A stretch of DNA of 64,000 nt from positions 1 to 64,000 of the forward strand of contig JAZQWG010000027.1 of assembly GCA_045632265.1 (NCBI GenBank), given 5' to 3'. Numbering within the stretch: position 1 is the first letter of the stretch; every line of letters begins with the position of its first letter. The DNA comes from Scatosoma sp045632265 (GTDB taxonomy: Bacteria > Bacillota > Clostridia > Christensenellales > Borkfalkiaceae). Position numbers and translations under genes: made by a program. Below, in pieces: positions 26,766 through 35,865 of this stretch. Below the pieces are notes generated by a model. That model was given only the letters and a program-made list of their open reading frames with translations. It had not been told where the DNA came from and searched no databases.

Positions 26766-27695
26766 TTACTTTTGTGCGTTGCGATAATCGTTTAAGAGTT
26801 TCAAGCACGCCATACGCACGGCGATACCCGAGAATACTTGTTCTTCAATTCTGCTCTTTTCATGGTCGATAACCTTACCCGTAAGTTCTACGCCACGATT
26901 TACAGGACCGGGGTGCATAACGATTGCGTTGGGTTTCGCCATCTTCAAATCTTTAGACGTCACGCCGTAGAAAGAAGCGTATTCGTTAAGCGTGGGGAAG
27001 TTGCCCGCTTGTTGACGTTCGAGTTGGATACGCAAACCCATAACGACGTCCGCATTTTCAAGCGCTTCTTCTTTCGTCTTGCAAAGCTTTGCGCCAAGCT
27101 TGTCAATCCCCTTGGGAATAAGCGTTTCGGGGGCGTACATATACACGTCCGCACCCATCGTCTTCAACCCAAAAAGGTTGGATTTTGCTACGCGCGAGTG
27201 CTTGATATCGCCCACGATAGCCACTTTCAAACCTTCCAACGAGCCGAAATGTTCTTTCATCGTCAACATATCAAGGAGCGCTTGGGTGGGGTGTTCGTTC
27301 ATGCCGTCGCCCGCGTTGAGTACGCCCGCTTTTGCAACCTTCGCCAAAAGGTAGGGTGCGCCGCCCATCGGGTGACGCATGATTAAGAAATCGTTTAACT
27401 GTGCGTCAAGCGTTTTCCCCGTATCAACAAGCGTTTCGCCCTTTGCCACGGACGAACTGCCCGCTGCGATGTTGATAACCGTTGCGCCAAGGTACTTTGC
27501 AGCGAGTTCAAAACTCGTTCTCGTACGCGTACTGTTTTCGTAGAAAAGAATGGTTGCCGTCTTGCCTTTAAGATAGGGCAACTGTTTCTCTCCCGATTTA
27601 AGATGTTGCTTCATCACGGCGGCGGTGTCAAGGATTTCGGTGAGTTCCTCTTTCGTCACGTCGATTAAGCCCAACAAATCTTTTCTTTTGAGCAT
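26766..27695 (-). CDS. pyrB: Aspartate carbamoyltransferase catalytic subunit
   Basis: 309 residues, the usual catalytic-chain length. Carbamoyl-phosphate motif STRTRTSFE, HPTQALLD and MHPGPVNRG are intact. No PyrI regulatory chain is adjacent. Start set at MLKRKDL, with GGAG 8 bases upstream; 20 further in-frame codons upstream overlap the promoter region. First gene of pyrBCFKDE. Confidence 0.97.
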   Translation of the reverse strand: MLKRKDLLGLIDVTKEELTEILDTAAVMKQHLKSGEKQLPYLKGKTATILFYENSTRTRTSFELAAKYLGATVINIAAGSSSVAKGETLVDTGKTLDAQLNDFLIMRHPMGGAPYLLAKVAKAGVLNAGDGMNEHPTQALLDMLTMKEHFGSLEGLKVAIVGDIKHSRVAKSNLFGLKTMGADVYMYAPETLIPKGIDKLGAKLCKTKEEALENADVVMGLRIQLERQQAGNFPTLNEYASFYGVTSKDLKMAKPNAIVMHPGPVNRGVELTGKVIDHEKSRIEEQVFSGIAVRMACLKLLNDYRNAQK

Positions 27696-27737
27696 AAGTC
27701 TTTCTCCAAAGTGTAATTTTACTTTTTTATCCGCATT

Positions 27738-27766
27738 ATTATAGCACTTTTTCACACGCTTGTAAA
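27738..27766 (-). promoter_or_regulatory. Promoter of the pyr operon
   Basis: Minus strand TTTACA, 17 bases, TATAAT. The predicted leader is only about 35 bases, too short for a PyrR-type attenuator. Confidence 0.8.
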
Positions 27767-27822
27767 GGCGGTGAAGGCACTTTTTTATGCTTTTATATAA
27801 TTATTTTCCGTGTAACGGAAAG

Positions 27823-28518
27823 TTAGTCGATTTTTACAAGCTTGAACGCCACTTTATCGCAAGCTGTCAAGATATATTCCACGCCGTTTTTCACCGTTTT
27901 CAAAGGGAAGTACGCCGAGCCGTGGATATGCCCGAACACCGCTTTTTGCACGCCCTTTTCTTCAAACGCCTTGGTAAAGAACGTATCTTCGTTTTTCAAG
28001 TTGAAAGGCGGATAATGGATAAGCGCAATTTTCTTTTCCGTGCCCGTGTACAACTTGTCCGCTTCCCCAAAAGCAAGGCGGAAACGTTCCCCTTCGCGAA
28101 GATATAACTTATTGTCTTGCTCGGTGTAATCGAGGCTGCCAGGGCACGTCCAACCACGAGAGCCGATGAAGATATATTCCCCTATCTTGATTGCGCCCGT
28201 TTGCAAGAAAATGAAATTCTCGTCGGGGGCAACGGAACGAAGGCGTGAAATGCCGTTCCACCAGTAATCGTGATTACCGCGGATAAACACCTTTTTCCCG
28301 GGCAAGGGGGCAAGCTGGCGCAAATCTTCCAGCGCATCTTCCAGTTTCATCGCCCAAGAAATGTCGCCTGCAATCAGCACGACGTCATCTTGCGAAACCT
28401 TTTCCAGCCAGTCCTTTTTAATTTTTTCAAAATGCCCTTCCCAATTCCCGCCAAACACGTTCATCGGCTTGTCCGTCGTCGTGGAAAGGTGCAAATCACT
28501 TATTGCGTAAACGTTCAT
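27823..28518 (-). CDS. Metallophosphoesterase
   Basis: 231 residues. Calcineurin-like motifs in order: SDLHLS (residues 6-11), GDISWA, RGNHDYWW and GHIHGSA, giving the two-metal site. Substrate unknown. Start set at MNVYAISDLHLS, which fits the family. The start codon has no ribosome site and lies 6 bases after a TATAAT box, so the mRNA is probably leaderless. A weak hairpin without a T-run follows the stop codon. Confidence 0.92.
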   Translation of the reverse strand: MNVYAISDLHLSTTTDKPMNVFGGNWEGHFEKIKKDWLEKVSQDDVVLIAGDISWAMKLEDALEDLRQLAPLPGKKVFIRGNHDYWWNGISRLRSVAPDENFIFLQTGAIKIGEYIFIGSRGWTCPGSLDYTEQDNKLYLREGERFRLAFGEADKLYTGTEKKIALIHYPPFNLKNEDTFFTKAFEEKGVQKAVFGHIHGSAYFPLKTVKNGVEYILTACDKVAFKLVKID

Positions 28519-28524
28519 ACGTTT

Positions 28525-28553
28525 ATTATAGCATTTGCATAGCAAAAAAGCAA
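28525..28553 (-). promoter_or_regulatory. Promoter of the metallophosphoesterase, directly against the start codon
   Basis: Minus strand TTGCTT, 17 bases, TATAAT, then six bases and the ATG. Transcription would begin at or next to the start codon. Confidence 0.6.
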
Positions 28554-28600
28554 GTTTTTCCATAAAAAGAATAGACAATTTTACACGAATTTCACGCACA

Positions 28601-28637
28601 AAAAGCCGCGGCGGCAAGCCACGGCTTTTGTTTTTTA
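28601..28637 (-). terminator. Terminator of the 217-residue gene
   Basis: AAAAGCCGTGGC pairs with GCCGCGGCTTTT (one mismatch) with a short loop, directly after the stop codon. The uridine tract is short on the minus strand and longer on the plus strand. Confidence 0.6.
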
Positions 28638-28645
28638 CAAATCCT

Positions 28646-29299
28646 TTATTTATTGCAACAAGGCTTATTTTGAGGATACAAAGGCAATTCAAAAAAGCCC
28701 GCGCACACTTCTTGAGAATAATCTTGTGCGGGTGGAATTACGCAATAGCCGTACGTAGGCACAAGCAATTCCACAGGCATAGAAATTTTCAAGATAACCG
28801 TCACGCAAACGGTGGCTGTGAAGCCTTGCGTTTCGGTGTTGTACGTGCCGTTGGGAACAACCGCACTCATCACCGCACTCACCGTGAAAGGCACGATAGA
28901 AGGCGACGGGACGTACAAAAGTACGTCTTGGTTGATAGAAACGGTTGCCGTTGCGCTGCCTTCCACCCCCGCCGCGTCCGTGTACAACACTTCAAGGGGC
29001 ACGGAAATGGTCGCTTGCACTCTCGCACAAGATTTATCCGCTTGGCGTTCTACGGAAAGGTTGCTCACCGTAGCTTCCGCCCCCGTCGAGCGTGCAGACA
29101 CAAACGTCAAAGGATATGTAGGCGTGGCGGGATCAAGGTCGGTAAGCGTAAGCGAATAATTTTCGATTTGCGTTTGTTTAATGCCTGCATCGAAGATTTT
29201 TTCCGCTTGAATACAAACCTTTTCCGTGATACCGTTTATCGGATTGCCCGTAATGGCACAAGGACATTTATCCGATTGAAAATTAGAATAAAAGGACAT
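28646..29299 (-). CDS. Conserved secreted-type/spore-envelope candidate protein
   Basis: 217 residues beginning MSFYSNFQSDKCPC. The first 40 residues contain the clostridial pattern K-V-C-I-Q-A-E-K-I-F-D, seen in conserved clostridial proteins of unknown role. Two beta-rich stretches (about 90-125 and 145-180) resemble SPOCS (DUF3794) domains of spore-coat proteins such as SipL. Cysteines cluster at both ends (CPC, CCNK). No signal peptide. AGGAGG precedes the ATG. The spore role is a guess from this resemblance and from the LysM and spoVB neighbours. Confidence 0.6.
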   Translation of the reverse strand: MSFYSNFQSDKCPCAITGNPINGITEKVCIQAEKIFDAGIKQTQIENYSLTLTDLDPATPTYPLTFVSARSTGAEATVSNLSVERQADKSCARVQATISVPLEVLYTDAAGVEGSATATVSINQDVLLYVPSPSIVPFTVSAVMSAVVPNGTYNTETQGFTATVCVTVILKISMPVELLVPTYGYCVIPPAQDYSQEVCAGFFELPLYPQNKPCCNK

Positions 29300-29444
29300 A
29301 TTACACCTCCTGCTACGAAAAAATCCGAAAACGGCTTTTCGTTTTTTCGCGTATTCGTTCATTACTATCAATGTATGCAACAAACGTAAAATAGGTGCTA
29401 AACCTTGCGGCAAGCAAATTGCAAGTAAAGCGTTCCACTTGTTT

Positions 29445-29726
29445 TCAAAGCACCACACGCATACCTAAATACAAACAATGCGTGCCGTTTTTCTTGACGA
29501 AATTTTCATCGCTTCCGCACAGCACAGCTTTCGTATCCCCTTCCCTTGCCGTGTACAAATTTCCCCGCTCGCTTGGGATCATAAGCACCGTGCCAGCAAG
29601 CGGCGGTTTCGTTAAGCGGTTTTCCTTTACAAGCAAGCGCGCCGACACGCAAAACGCGCGGGCGATTTCTTCAAGCGTTTGCCCTTCCTTCACTTGATAC
29701 AATTCTTTTCTTTCCAACGATAACAT
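29445..29726 (-). CDS. Small LysM-domain protein
   Basis: 93 residues. A clear LysM at about residues 9-51 (YQVKEGQTLEEIARAF, then LAGTVLMIP), and a degenerate second copy at about 56-92 (LYTAREGDTK). LysM binds the GlcNAc strands of peptidoglycan. No signal peptide, which fits a protein placed on the spore from the mother cell rather than secreted. Upstream of the 217-residue gene on the same strand, 145 bases apart. Confidence 0.8.
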   Translation of the reverse strand: MLSLERKELYQVKEGQTLEEIARAFCVSARLLVKENRLTKPPLAGTVLMIPSERGNLYTAREGDTKAVLCGSDENFVKKNGTHCLYLGMRVVL

Positions 29727-29763
29727 ACGTTATCCTATGCTCCACGACATTTTTATATGCTTG

Positions 29764-29793
29764 GCATATTCGCACGTAAACGGCTCGTACAAT
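29764..29793 (+). promoter_or_regulatory. Possible sigma-E-like promoter of spoVB
   Basis: GCATATT (29764-29770), 15 bases, CGTACAAT (29786-29793), close to the mother-cell sigma-E pattern ATATT/CATACA-T. Six bases separate it from the ATG. Known Bacillus spoVB is sigma-E controlled. This match is by eye only. Confidence 0.4.
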
Positions 29794-29799
29794 AATGAT

Positions 29800-31362
29800 A
29801 TGAAACAGCATATCAACAATCATCGTACGGCGTTTGCAACCACCGCCACCCTTGTCACAACCCTTTCGATTGCCGAGCGCACTTTGGGGTTTTTATATCG
29901 TATCGTCTTATCCCGCCTACTTGGCGCGGAAGGGCTTGGTTTATACCAAGTGGCGCTTTCCCTTTTCGCCGTTTTTCTCACCCTTGGCACGGGCGGAATC
30001 CCCATCAGCGTTTCTCGCCTTATCTCCAAAAGCAAAGCGGAAAACAACCCCCTTGCCGAGCGGGGCGCACTTTCGTCGGGGGTGATTCTATCCTTACTTT
30101 TCACGCTTCCTTTCGTTCTGCTTTTTCTCGCTTTCCCCGCTCTTTCGTCCCCCTTTTTTAGCGACAATCGTGGAATTCCCGTATTTAGAATTTTAATTTT
30201 AGGCTTATGTTTTTCTTCCCTTTACGCCGTTTTTCGGGGATATTTTTGGGGGAATAAACGCTTTTTGTTGCCGTCCATTTTGGAAATTGCGGAAGAAAGT
30301 GTCATGGTGTTGGCGGGCGTTTTGCTTTTGAAAAGCGTACAATCCCCCACGCTTGGCGCAAGCCGTGCTGCATGGGCGGTGGTGATTTCCTATCTGTTTT
30401 CTTTCACCGCTTCCCTACTTTGTTTGCTTCTTAGCGGCGGCAGATTTTCTCCCCCTAAAAAACAGCTGAAACCCCTTTTCAACGCAACCTTGCCCATCAC
30501 TTCCGTTCGAGCGGGCAATTCTTTAATCGCTTCTCTTATCGCTTCCCTTTTGCCCATTATGCTCGTTAGGGCGGGCAACACGGAAAGCGAAGCGCTTGCC
30601 CTTTTTGGGATTGTGTCGGGCATGGCAATGCCCGTCCTGTTTATCCCGTCCACCATCATCGGCTCGCTTTCCCTTGTACTCGTGCCCGAGCTTGCGGAAG
30701 ATTATTATCGCAAAAACACGAAACGGTTGTATCACAACCTTTCGTGCGGGCTAGTAATTGCCTTTCTCGTCGCTTGTTTTTTATCCCCCTTTTTCTACGC
30801 CGTGGGCGAAGCGCTTGGCACGTTTGCCTTTTCCGAGCCGCTTGCCGGTGAGTTTATCCGCAAAAGTTCGCCTATTCTTTTGCCGATGAGTCTTGCCATG
30901 ATTTCAACGGGTATGCTCAACTCTATGGGGCACGAAAAGCAAACCTTTCTCTTCTACCTTATCAGCGCTGCCGCAAGCCTACTTTGTATCCTTTTTTTGC
31001 CCGCCGTATGCGGCGCGTACGCTTACGTTTTAGGGCTTGGCGCAAGTTTTTTACTCTCTACAATTTGCAATCTCGTCTTTCTCGCAAAGCAATGCAAAGG
31101 GCTTATCTCTTTCATGAAAAGGGCACGAAACGGCTGTGGACTTCTCACCGCTATCAAGGGCGGGATTTGCGTTTTGCCCCTTTCACTTTTTGGCGCACTC
31201 GCCTATTCCCTTTGCACTCGCTTTTGCGGAACGTTGCTTTCCATTTTGTTTGCTTGTTCATTTCTTTTTATTTCCACAATTTTGCTTTGGTGGGCAATCG
31301 GCGTTTTGCCGAAAAACTTCCTCAAACGCAAAAACAAGGGGAAATCACTACGTTTTTCATAA
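29800..31362 (+). CDS. spoVB: Stage V sporulation protein B / lipid flippase
   Basis: 520 residues with about 14 membrane segments, a MOP/MATE-like flippase of the SpoVB-MurJ group. Opening motif LGFLYRIVLSRLLGAEGLGLYQ and LGTGGIPISVSRLIS are typical of SpoVB. It likely moves lipid-linked peptidoglycan precursors across the membrane for spore cortex synthesis. Start set at MKQHINN; the frame also allows 21 codons upstream. No ribosome site is seen before the chosen ATG. Confidence 0.88.
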   Translation: MKQHINNHRTAFATTATLVTTLSIAERTLGFLYRIVLSRLLGAEGLGLYQVALSLFAVFLTLGTGGIPISVSRLISKSKAENNPLAERGALSSGVILSLLFTLPFVLLFLAFPALSSPFFSDNRGIPVFRILILGLCFSSLYAVFRGYFWGNKRFLLPSILEIAEESVMVLAGVLLLKSVQSPTLGASRAAWAVVISYLFSFTASLLCLLLSGGRFSPPKKQLKPLFNATLPITSVRAGNSLIASLIASLLPIMLVRAGNTESEALALFGIVSGMAMPVLFIPSTIIGSLSLVLVPELAEDYYRKNTKRLYHNLSCGLVIAFLVACFLSPFFYAVGEALGTFAFSEPLAGEFIRKSSPILLPMSLAMISTGMLNSMGHEKQTFLFYLISAAASLLCILFLPAVCGAYAYVLGLGASFLLSTICNLVFLAKQCKGLISFMKRARNGCGLLTAIKGGICVLPLSLFGALAYSLCTRFCGTLLSILFACSFLFISTILLWWAIGVLPKNFLKRKNKGKSLRFS

Positions 31363-31400
31363 AAAATCCGTTATTTTTATCACTTTTTTTCTATCAAGTC

Positions 31401-31429
31401 TTGACAATGGAATTTTTTAAGAGTACAAT
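31401..31429 (+). promoter_or_regulatory. Promoter of pgi
   Basis: TTGACA, 17 bases, TACAAT, about 30 bases before the start codon. Confidence 0.85.
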
Positions 31430-31460
31430 AGAAAGGAACTTAAATTATAAGGAGATTTTT

Positions 31461-32894
31461 ATGGCTTATAAAACAAGAGAATGGCGCAATTCCATGCGCG
31501 TGACGCTCGATTACAACAACATGACGGATACCTTCTTGGGCGACAAAGGTTTTTCCGCTAAACAACTTAACGCTTATTCGATAAAAGCGGCAAACGCTTT
31601 CCGCTACGTACAAGAAAACCGTGGCAAAGACGAATTGTATATGGGTTGGACGGAACTTCCTTACAACCAAACGGAAATCGTAGAAGATATTTTGCAAACG
31701 GCGAAAAAGGTACGTGCAAACTTTCAATATTTCGTAGTGCTTGGTATCGGCGGTAGCGCACTTGGCCCTATCATGGCGTTTAACGCGCTTTGCCATTTGC
31801 ATTATAACGATTTGCCCCGTGCAAAGAGAAAAGGACCTAAATTCTACGTAGAAGACAACGTTGACCCCGTTCGTATGAAGGATTTGCTCGACGTTATCGA
31901 CCCCGCTAAAACGTGCTTCAACGTTATTTCTAAATCGGGCGCTACCAGCGAAACGATGACGCAATATTTAATTATTCTCGACCTTTTGAAAAAGGCGGGC
32001 GTAAACGTAAAAGACAACGTTATCTTCACCACCGATGCAAAGAAAGGCAATCTTAAAAAGATTTCCGACGAAGAAGGCGGCATTAAGAGCTATATCCTTC
32101 CCGACGGCGTTGGCGGAAGATTCTCGCAACTTTGCCCCGTAGGTTTGTTGCCTGCAGCGGTGCTTGGCATCGACATCAAGGGCTTGCTTGCAGGTGCGGC
32201 GTATATGGATCATATTTGCCGTTTCTCGTCCATGCGTAAAAACCCCGCGCTTATGTGCGCAACTTTGCAAATCGCGGCAATGGAACAAGGCAAAAACGTT
32301 GGCGTTATGATGCCCTATTCGGACAACCTTAAATTTATCGCTGACTGGTATTGCCAACTTTGGGCAGAATCGCTTGGCAAAAACGTCACCCTTGACGGCA
32401 CGCCTTGCAACGTAGGTCAAACGCCCGTAAAATCGCTTGGCGTAACCGACCAACACTCTCAAGTGCAACTTTACACCGAAGGCCCTTACGATAAAGTAGT
32501 CACCTTCCTTTCCTTGAAAAAATACGGTTGCGAAATGCCTATCCCCCACGGCTGTGAAAATATCCCCGACGTTGCGTTCCTTGGCGGACACACGATGGAA
32601 GAACTTATCCAAGCGGAAAATGCGGCAACCGCTTACGCTTTGACGAAAGCAGGCAGAATGAACTACACCCTTTGGGTGCCCGAACTCAACGCCTTCACGC
32701 TTGGTCAACTCTTGTTCCTTTTTGAATTGCAAACGGCATACGCTGGCGCAATGCTCAACATCGACACGTTCAATCAACCGGGCGTAGAAGAAGGCAAAAA
32801 GGCAACGTTTGCACTCCTTGGCAAAGCAGGTTATGCGGAAAAGAAGAAGGAACTTGATTCCTTGCCCGCAAAAGACGTAAACTGCATCATCTAA
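31461..32894 (+). CDS. pgi: Glucose-6-phosphate isomerase
   Basis: 477 residues. Interconverts glucose-6-phosphate and fructose-6-phosphate. SIS-fold motifs VVLGIGGSALGP, SKSGATSETMTQ (phosphate binding) and LGVTDQHSQVQLYTEGP are clear. Start set at MAYKTREW, with AAGGAG 6 bases upstream; the frame extends far upstream into spoVB without significance. Single-gene unit with promoter and terminator. Confidence 0.97.
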   Translation: MAYKTREWRNSMRVTLDYNNMTDTFLGDKGFSAKQLNAYSIKAANAFRYVQENRGKDELYMGWTELPYNQTEIVEDILQTAKKVRANFQYFVVLGIGGSALGPIMAFNALCHLHYNDLPRAKRKGPKFYVEDNVDPVRMKDLLDVIDPAKTCFNVISKSGATSETMTQYLIILDLLKKAGVNVKDNVIFTTDAKKGNLKKISDEEGGIKSYILPDGVGGRFSQLCPVGLLPAAVLGIDIKGLLAGAAYMDHICRFSSMRKNPALMCATLQIAAMEQGKNVGVMMPYSDNLKFIADWYCQLWAESLGKNVTLDGTPCNVGQTPVKSLGVTDQHSQVQLYTEGPYDKVVTFLSLKKYGCEMPIPHGCENIPDVAFLGGHTMEELIQAENAATAYALTKAGRMNYTLWVPELNAFTLGQLLFLFELQTAYAGAMLNIDTFNQPGVEEGKKATFALLGKAGYAEKKKELDSLPAKDVNCII

Positions 32895-32910
32895 ACTTAA
32901 TAAAAAACTT

Positions 32911-32948
32911 TCCCGTCCCCGATTTTCCTTTTCGGGGACGGTTTTTTT
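32911..32948 (+). terminator. Terminator of pgi
   Basis: Stem CCGTCCCCGA / TCGGGGACGG followed by seven T's. Confidence 0.9.
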
Positions 32949-33066
32949 GCGTATAAAAACTTGGGCGGACGGCAATACTAAAAACGCAAATCGTTTTCAC
33001 GAAAAAGGGGCGGCTTTACATACTATATAGTAAGGAGCTTGTTCGTTTTTCAAAAGAGGTAAAGTT

Positions 33067-33441
33067 ATGAACGTCAAACGTGGAGAATTGTATTACGCCG
33101 ATTTATCACCCGTAGTGGGTAGCGAACAAGGTGGGATTCGTCCCGTGCTCGTCGTGCAAAACGACGTAGGAAACAAATATTCCCCCACCGTTATCGCCGC
33201 AGCCGTCACAAGCAAAATCAACAAGGCGAAACTGCCCACGCATATCGAACTTCCACCCGCCTTTGGTTTAGCCAAGGAAAGCGTTATCCTGCTCGAACAA
33301 ATCCGCACGCTGGATAAACGCCGTCTAAAAGAACGCATAGGCGAGCTTCCTCCCGCCACCATGAACCGTGTCAACCGCGCCATTTTAATCAGCCTTGGTT
33401 TTCCCGTCGATTTCGACCCGTACACCACCCACTTGGATTAA
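33067..33441 (+). CDS. mazF: MazF/PemK family endoribonuclease (EndoA-like)
   Basis: 124 residues. RGELYYADLSPVVGSEQGGIRPVLVVQND at the N-terminus and LLEQIRTLDKRRL at the C-terminus are the MazF/NdoA hallmarks; the toxin cleaves mRNA at short motifs. The usual antitoxin gene just upstream is missing: the 117-base gap to the pgi terminator has no plausible reading frame. The terminator stem starts inside the last codons. Confidence 0.93.
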   Translation: MNVKRGELYYADLSPVVGSEQGGIRPVLVVQNDVGNKYSPTVIAAAVTSKINKAKLPTHIELPPAFGLAKESVILLEQIRTLDKRRLKERIGELPPATMNRVNRAILISLGFPVDFDPYTTHLD

Positions 33442-33458
33442 TCAAGTGGGCTTTTTTT
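33428..33458 (+). terminator. Terminator overlapping the mazF stop codon
   Basis: Perfect stem CCCACTTG / CAAGTGGG followed by C and seven T's. The left arm is coding sequence of mazF and the stop codon lies in the loop. Confidence 0.88.
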
Positions 33459-33487
33459 CGGCAAATCCACCCCCTATCCCCCTAAAC

Positions 33488-33521
33488 ATGACAATTTTTG
33501 CGGGCGTTTATCCACTATACT
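33488..33521 (+). promoter_or_regulatory. Possible long-spacer promoter of spoIIE
   Basis: ATGACA (33488-33493), 22 bases, TATACT (33516-33521). Bacillus spoIIE and spoIIG use sigma-A promoters with 21-22 base spacers that need Spo0A-P. The GACA of the -35 could be part of a weak 0A box (TTCGACA, 4 of 7). Confidence 0.4.
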
Positions 33522-33549
33522 ATAAGAAATTTCGATAAGGAGTTTTCCT

Positions 33550-35859
33550 ATGCAATTTCACAAACGGCTGGACGTCATGCAGTTGTCTTTCTACTTTCTT
33601 TTCGGCGCAAGTATGTTGTTTTTGCGCTTCGTGGGCGATTATTTCGAGCCCTTTTCTCTCGCCCTTGCCTTTGCTTTGCCCTTTGCGGGCGCAGCGGCAA
33701 TCCCCACCGCTTTGGCATTTTTCCTTTCTTCGTGTTTTGGGCAAGGCATTTACGAAATCTTGCTTGCGTTTGGACAAGCCGCTTTACTTATTTGCACCTT
33801 TCTTCTTCGCAATCAATGGCTTCGCTCTCCTAAAATCAAGGCAAATCTTATCCCCGTCTTTGGGTTATTCCTTTCCCTTGTCGGCTTCGTCTTGTTCACC
33901 CCCTTTAACGGCTATCGCTTGCCTTTTCATTTCACCCTACATACCACGGTGCAAAAAATTTTGATAGCCGCCTTTATCTTCTTGCTGTTTGCCGTCTTCA
34001 CGGTGGCGCTTGGCGCACTTCTTAAAAAATGCCTACGCTGTCGTTTGAAGATGGAAGAGTTGATTTTTAGCGTAGTTTTTTTTGTTTTCGTAGGGGTAGG
34101 TATCAACAAACTGCTTGGCTTGAACGCGTACATGGGGCTTGCATTTTTTATTTTATTGCTTTTTTCCTTTATCACGAAAGATTCGACAGCCTTCCTTTGC
34201 GCTTTCGTCCTTGCTCTACCACCTGCCCTTATTTCTTCCTTTCCCATCGGAAGATTTTTCATCTACGCCCTTGTCAGCGTGCTATTTTCCAAGCTTGGGC
34301 GGTTGCCGTCCGCACTTTCTTTGCTGGGCGTATTTTTCTTTTTTTGCTATCTTGACGGCGTGTATTTTTACCCCGCGCATTTGCTTGTGCAAGCGATTTT
34401 ATCCGCCACGTTGCCCGCCTTATTCTTTATTCTCTTGCCCACGCCTTTGATTAGAGCAATGGAAAACAAGCTTGTATTTTATAGAGAAAAACACCTTTCC
34501 CGCATAGCCATCAACCGCAACCGCTTTGCCGTGGGAAAGCAATTATTTGAAATTTCCGCCGTGTTCAAGGACATTGAAAACACCTTTTCAGCGCTTGGCA
34601 GCAACGAAGCGGAAACGGGCGCAAAGGAATATATCCGTGCTTGTGTCATTGACGAAAGCTGTAAAAATTGCCCGCAACTTGCCGTTTGCAATCGCAAAAA
34701 AGGCTTGGACGAAATTGAAAAACTCGTACACGTGGGCTCTCTAAAAGGAAAAGTCAGCCTTATCGACGTACCCAAAAAACTTGCCGACTGCTGTATCAAC
34801 CAAAGCAACCTACTCTACGCTGTCAATCGGCATTTGATTGATTATCGAAAGTATATAACGGAAACGGAAAACGCCGCTTCGGGACGGGCATTGCTTGCAC
34901 GCCAAGCGCAAGGCGTAAGCGAAATTTTGCGCAACCTTGCCTTGGAACAAAGCGAGCCGTTGCGCCTAAACACGGACAAGGAACGAGCGTTTAGCGTAGC
35001 TCTTTTGAAAGCGGGTATCGTTTGCGTAGAAGTGCTTATCTACGGCGACGAGCAAAACCCCGTCCTTTCCCTTATCACGTTTGGACGGGCGGACGTGAAA
35101 AAAATCGCCCGCATTGCAAGCGATTTGTTTAATTGTCCTATGATGATTTCCAAGCGAATACTGCTTTCGCAAGATAAATATTGTTGCATTTTGCACAAAA
35201 TTCCCTATTTCGATGCCGCTTTTGGCGTGGCGACGACGAGAAAAGCGGGCGAAAGCGCAAGCGGGGATACGCACACGCTTATCCGCATCGACGAAAAGAC
35301 GTTTATGGTTGCCCTTTCCGACGGCATGGGCAGCGGCGAATACGCAAAACGCATTTCCGAAAGCACCATTTCCCTACTTGAAAGTTTTTATCGGGCAAAA
35401 ATGCCTTCGCAAACGGTTTTATCCACCGTCAATAAACTGCTCACCTTTAATAGAGAAGAAACGTTTGCGTGCGTGGATATTGCCGTCATCGATTTGGACG
35501 AGGGAAAAGCGGACGTCGTCAAAATCGGCTCGCCCGTGGGTTTTATCCTTTCGGGGAACACCGTCAAAGTGTTGGAAGGCAGTTCGCTTCCGCTTGGAAT
35601 TTTAGATGCCTTGCACCCCGACACCGCTTCCTATCAGTTGCAAGAAAACGACGTTTTACTCTTTTTAAGCGACGGCGTGACGAGCGCGTTTGGCTCGACA
35701 ACCGATTTATACGACGTGTTAAAAAGCGTGCCTATCCGCAACCCGCAAGAACTTGCCGACAGCCTTTTACAAAAAGCACTTCAATCCTACGGCGGCGTTG
35801 CCAAGGACGACATGACGGCGCTTGCCGTGCGCTTATATCGCAAACCCACCGCCGCTTAA
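33550..35859 (+). CDS. spoIIE: Stage II sporulation protein E (phosphatase)
   Basis: 769 residues. The first 310 hold about ten membrane segments; a central region (about 310-530) has a CKNCPQLAVC cysteine cluster; the C-terminal PP2C-type phosphatase (about 550-760) has VALSDGMGSGEYA, LFLSDGVTSAFG and KDDMTALAVRL with the metal-binding aspartates. SpoIIE dephosphorylates SpoIIAA to release sigma-F in the forespore and helps place the polar septum. AAGGAG lies before the ATG. It marks this as a spore former. Confidence 0.96.
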   Translation: MQFHKRLDVMQLSFYFLFGASMLFLRFVGDYFEPFSLALAFALPFAGAAAIPTALAFFLSSCFGQGIYEILLAFGQAALLICTFLLRNQWLRSPKIKANLIPVFGLFLSLVGFVLFTPFNGYRLPFHFTLHTTVQKILIAAFIFLLFAVFTVALGALLKKCLRCRLKMEELIFSVVFFVFVGVGINKLLGLNAYMGLAFFILLLFSFITKDSTAFLCAFVLALPPALISSFPIGRFFIYALVSVLFSKLGRLPSALSLLGVFFFFCYLDGVYFYPAHLLVQAILSATLPALFFILLPTPLIRAMENKLVFYREKHLSRIAINRNRFAVGKQLFEISAVFKDIENTFSALGSNEAETGAKEYIRACVIDESCKNCPQLAVCNRKKGLDEIEKLVHVGSLKGKVSLIDVPKKLADCCINQSNLLYAVNRHLIDYRKYITETENAASGRALLARQAQGVSEILRNLALEQSEPLRLNTDKERAFSVALLKAGIVCVEVLIYGDEQNPVLSLITFGRADVKKIARIASDLFNCPMMISKRILLSQDKYCCILHKIPYFDAAFGVATTRKAGESASGDTHTLIRIDEKTFMVALSDGMGSGEYAKRISESTISLLESFYRAKMPSQTVLSTVNKLLTFNREETFACVDIAVIDLDEGKADVVKIGSPVGFILSGNTVKVLEGSSLPLGILDALHPDTASYQLQENDVLLFLSDGVTSAFGSTTDLYDVLKSVPIRNPQELADSLLQKALQSYGGVAKDDMTALAVRLYRKPTAA

Positions 35860-35865
35860 TACAAC

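Noticed and set aside
32950..33066. Antitoxin gene before mazF
   Set aside because: The 117-base gap has no start-to-stop frame of suitable length with a ribosome site.
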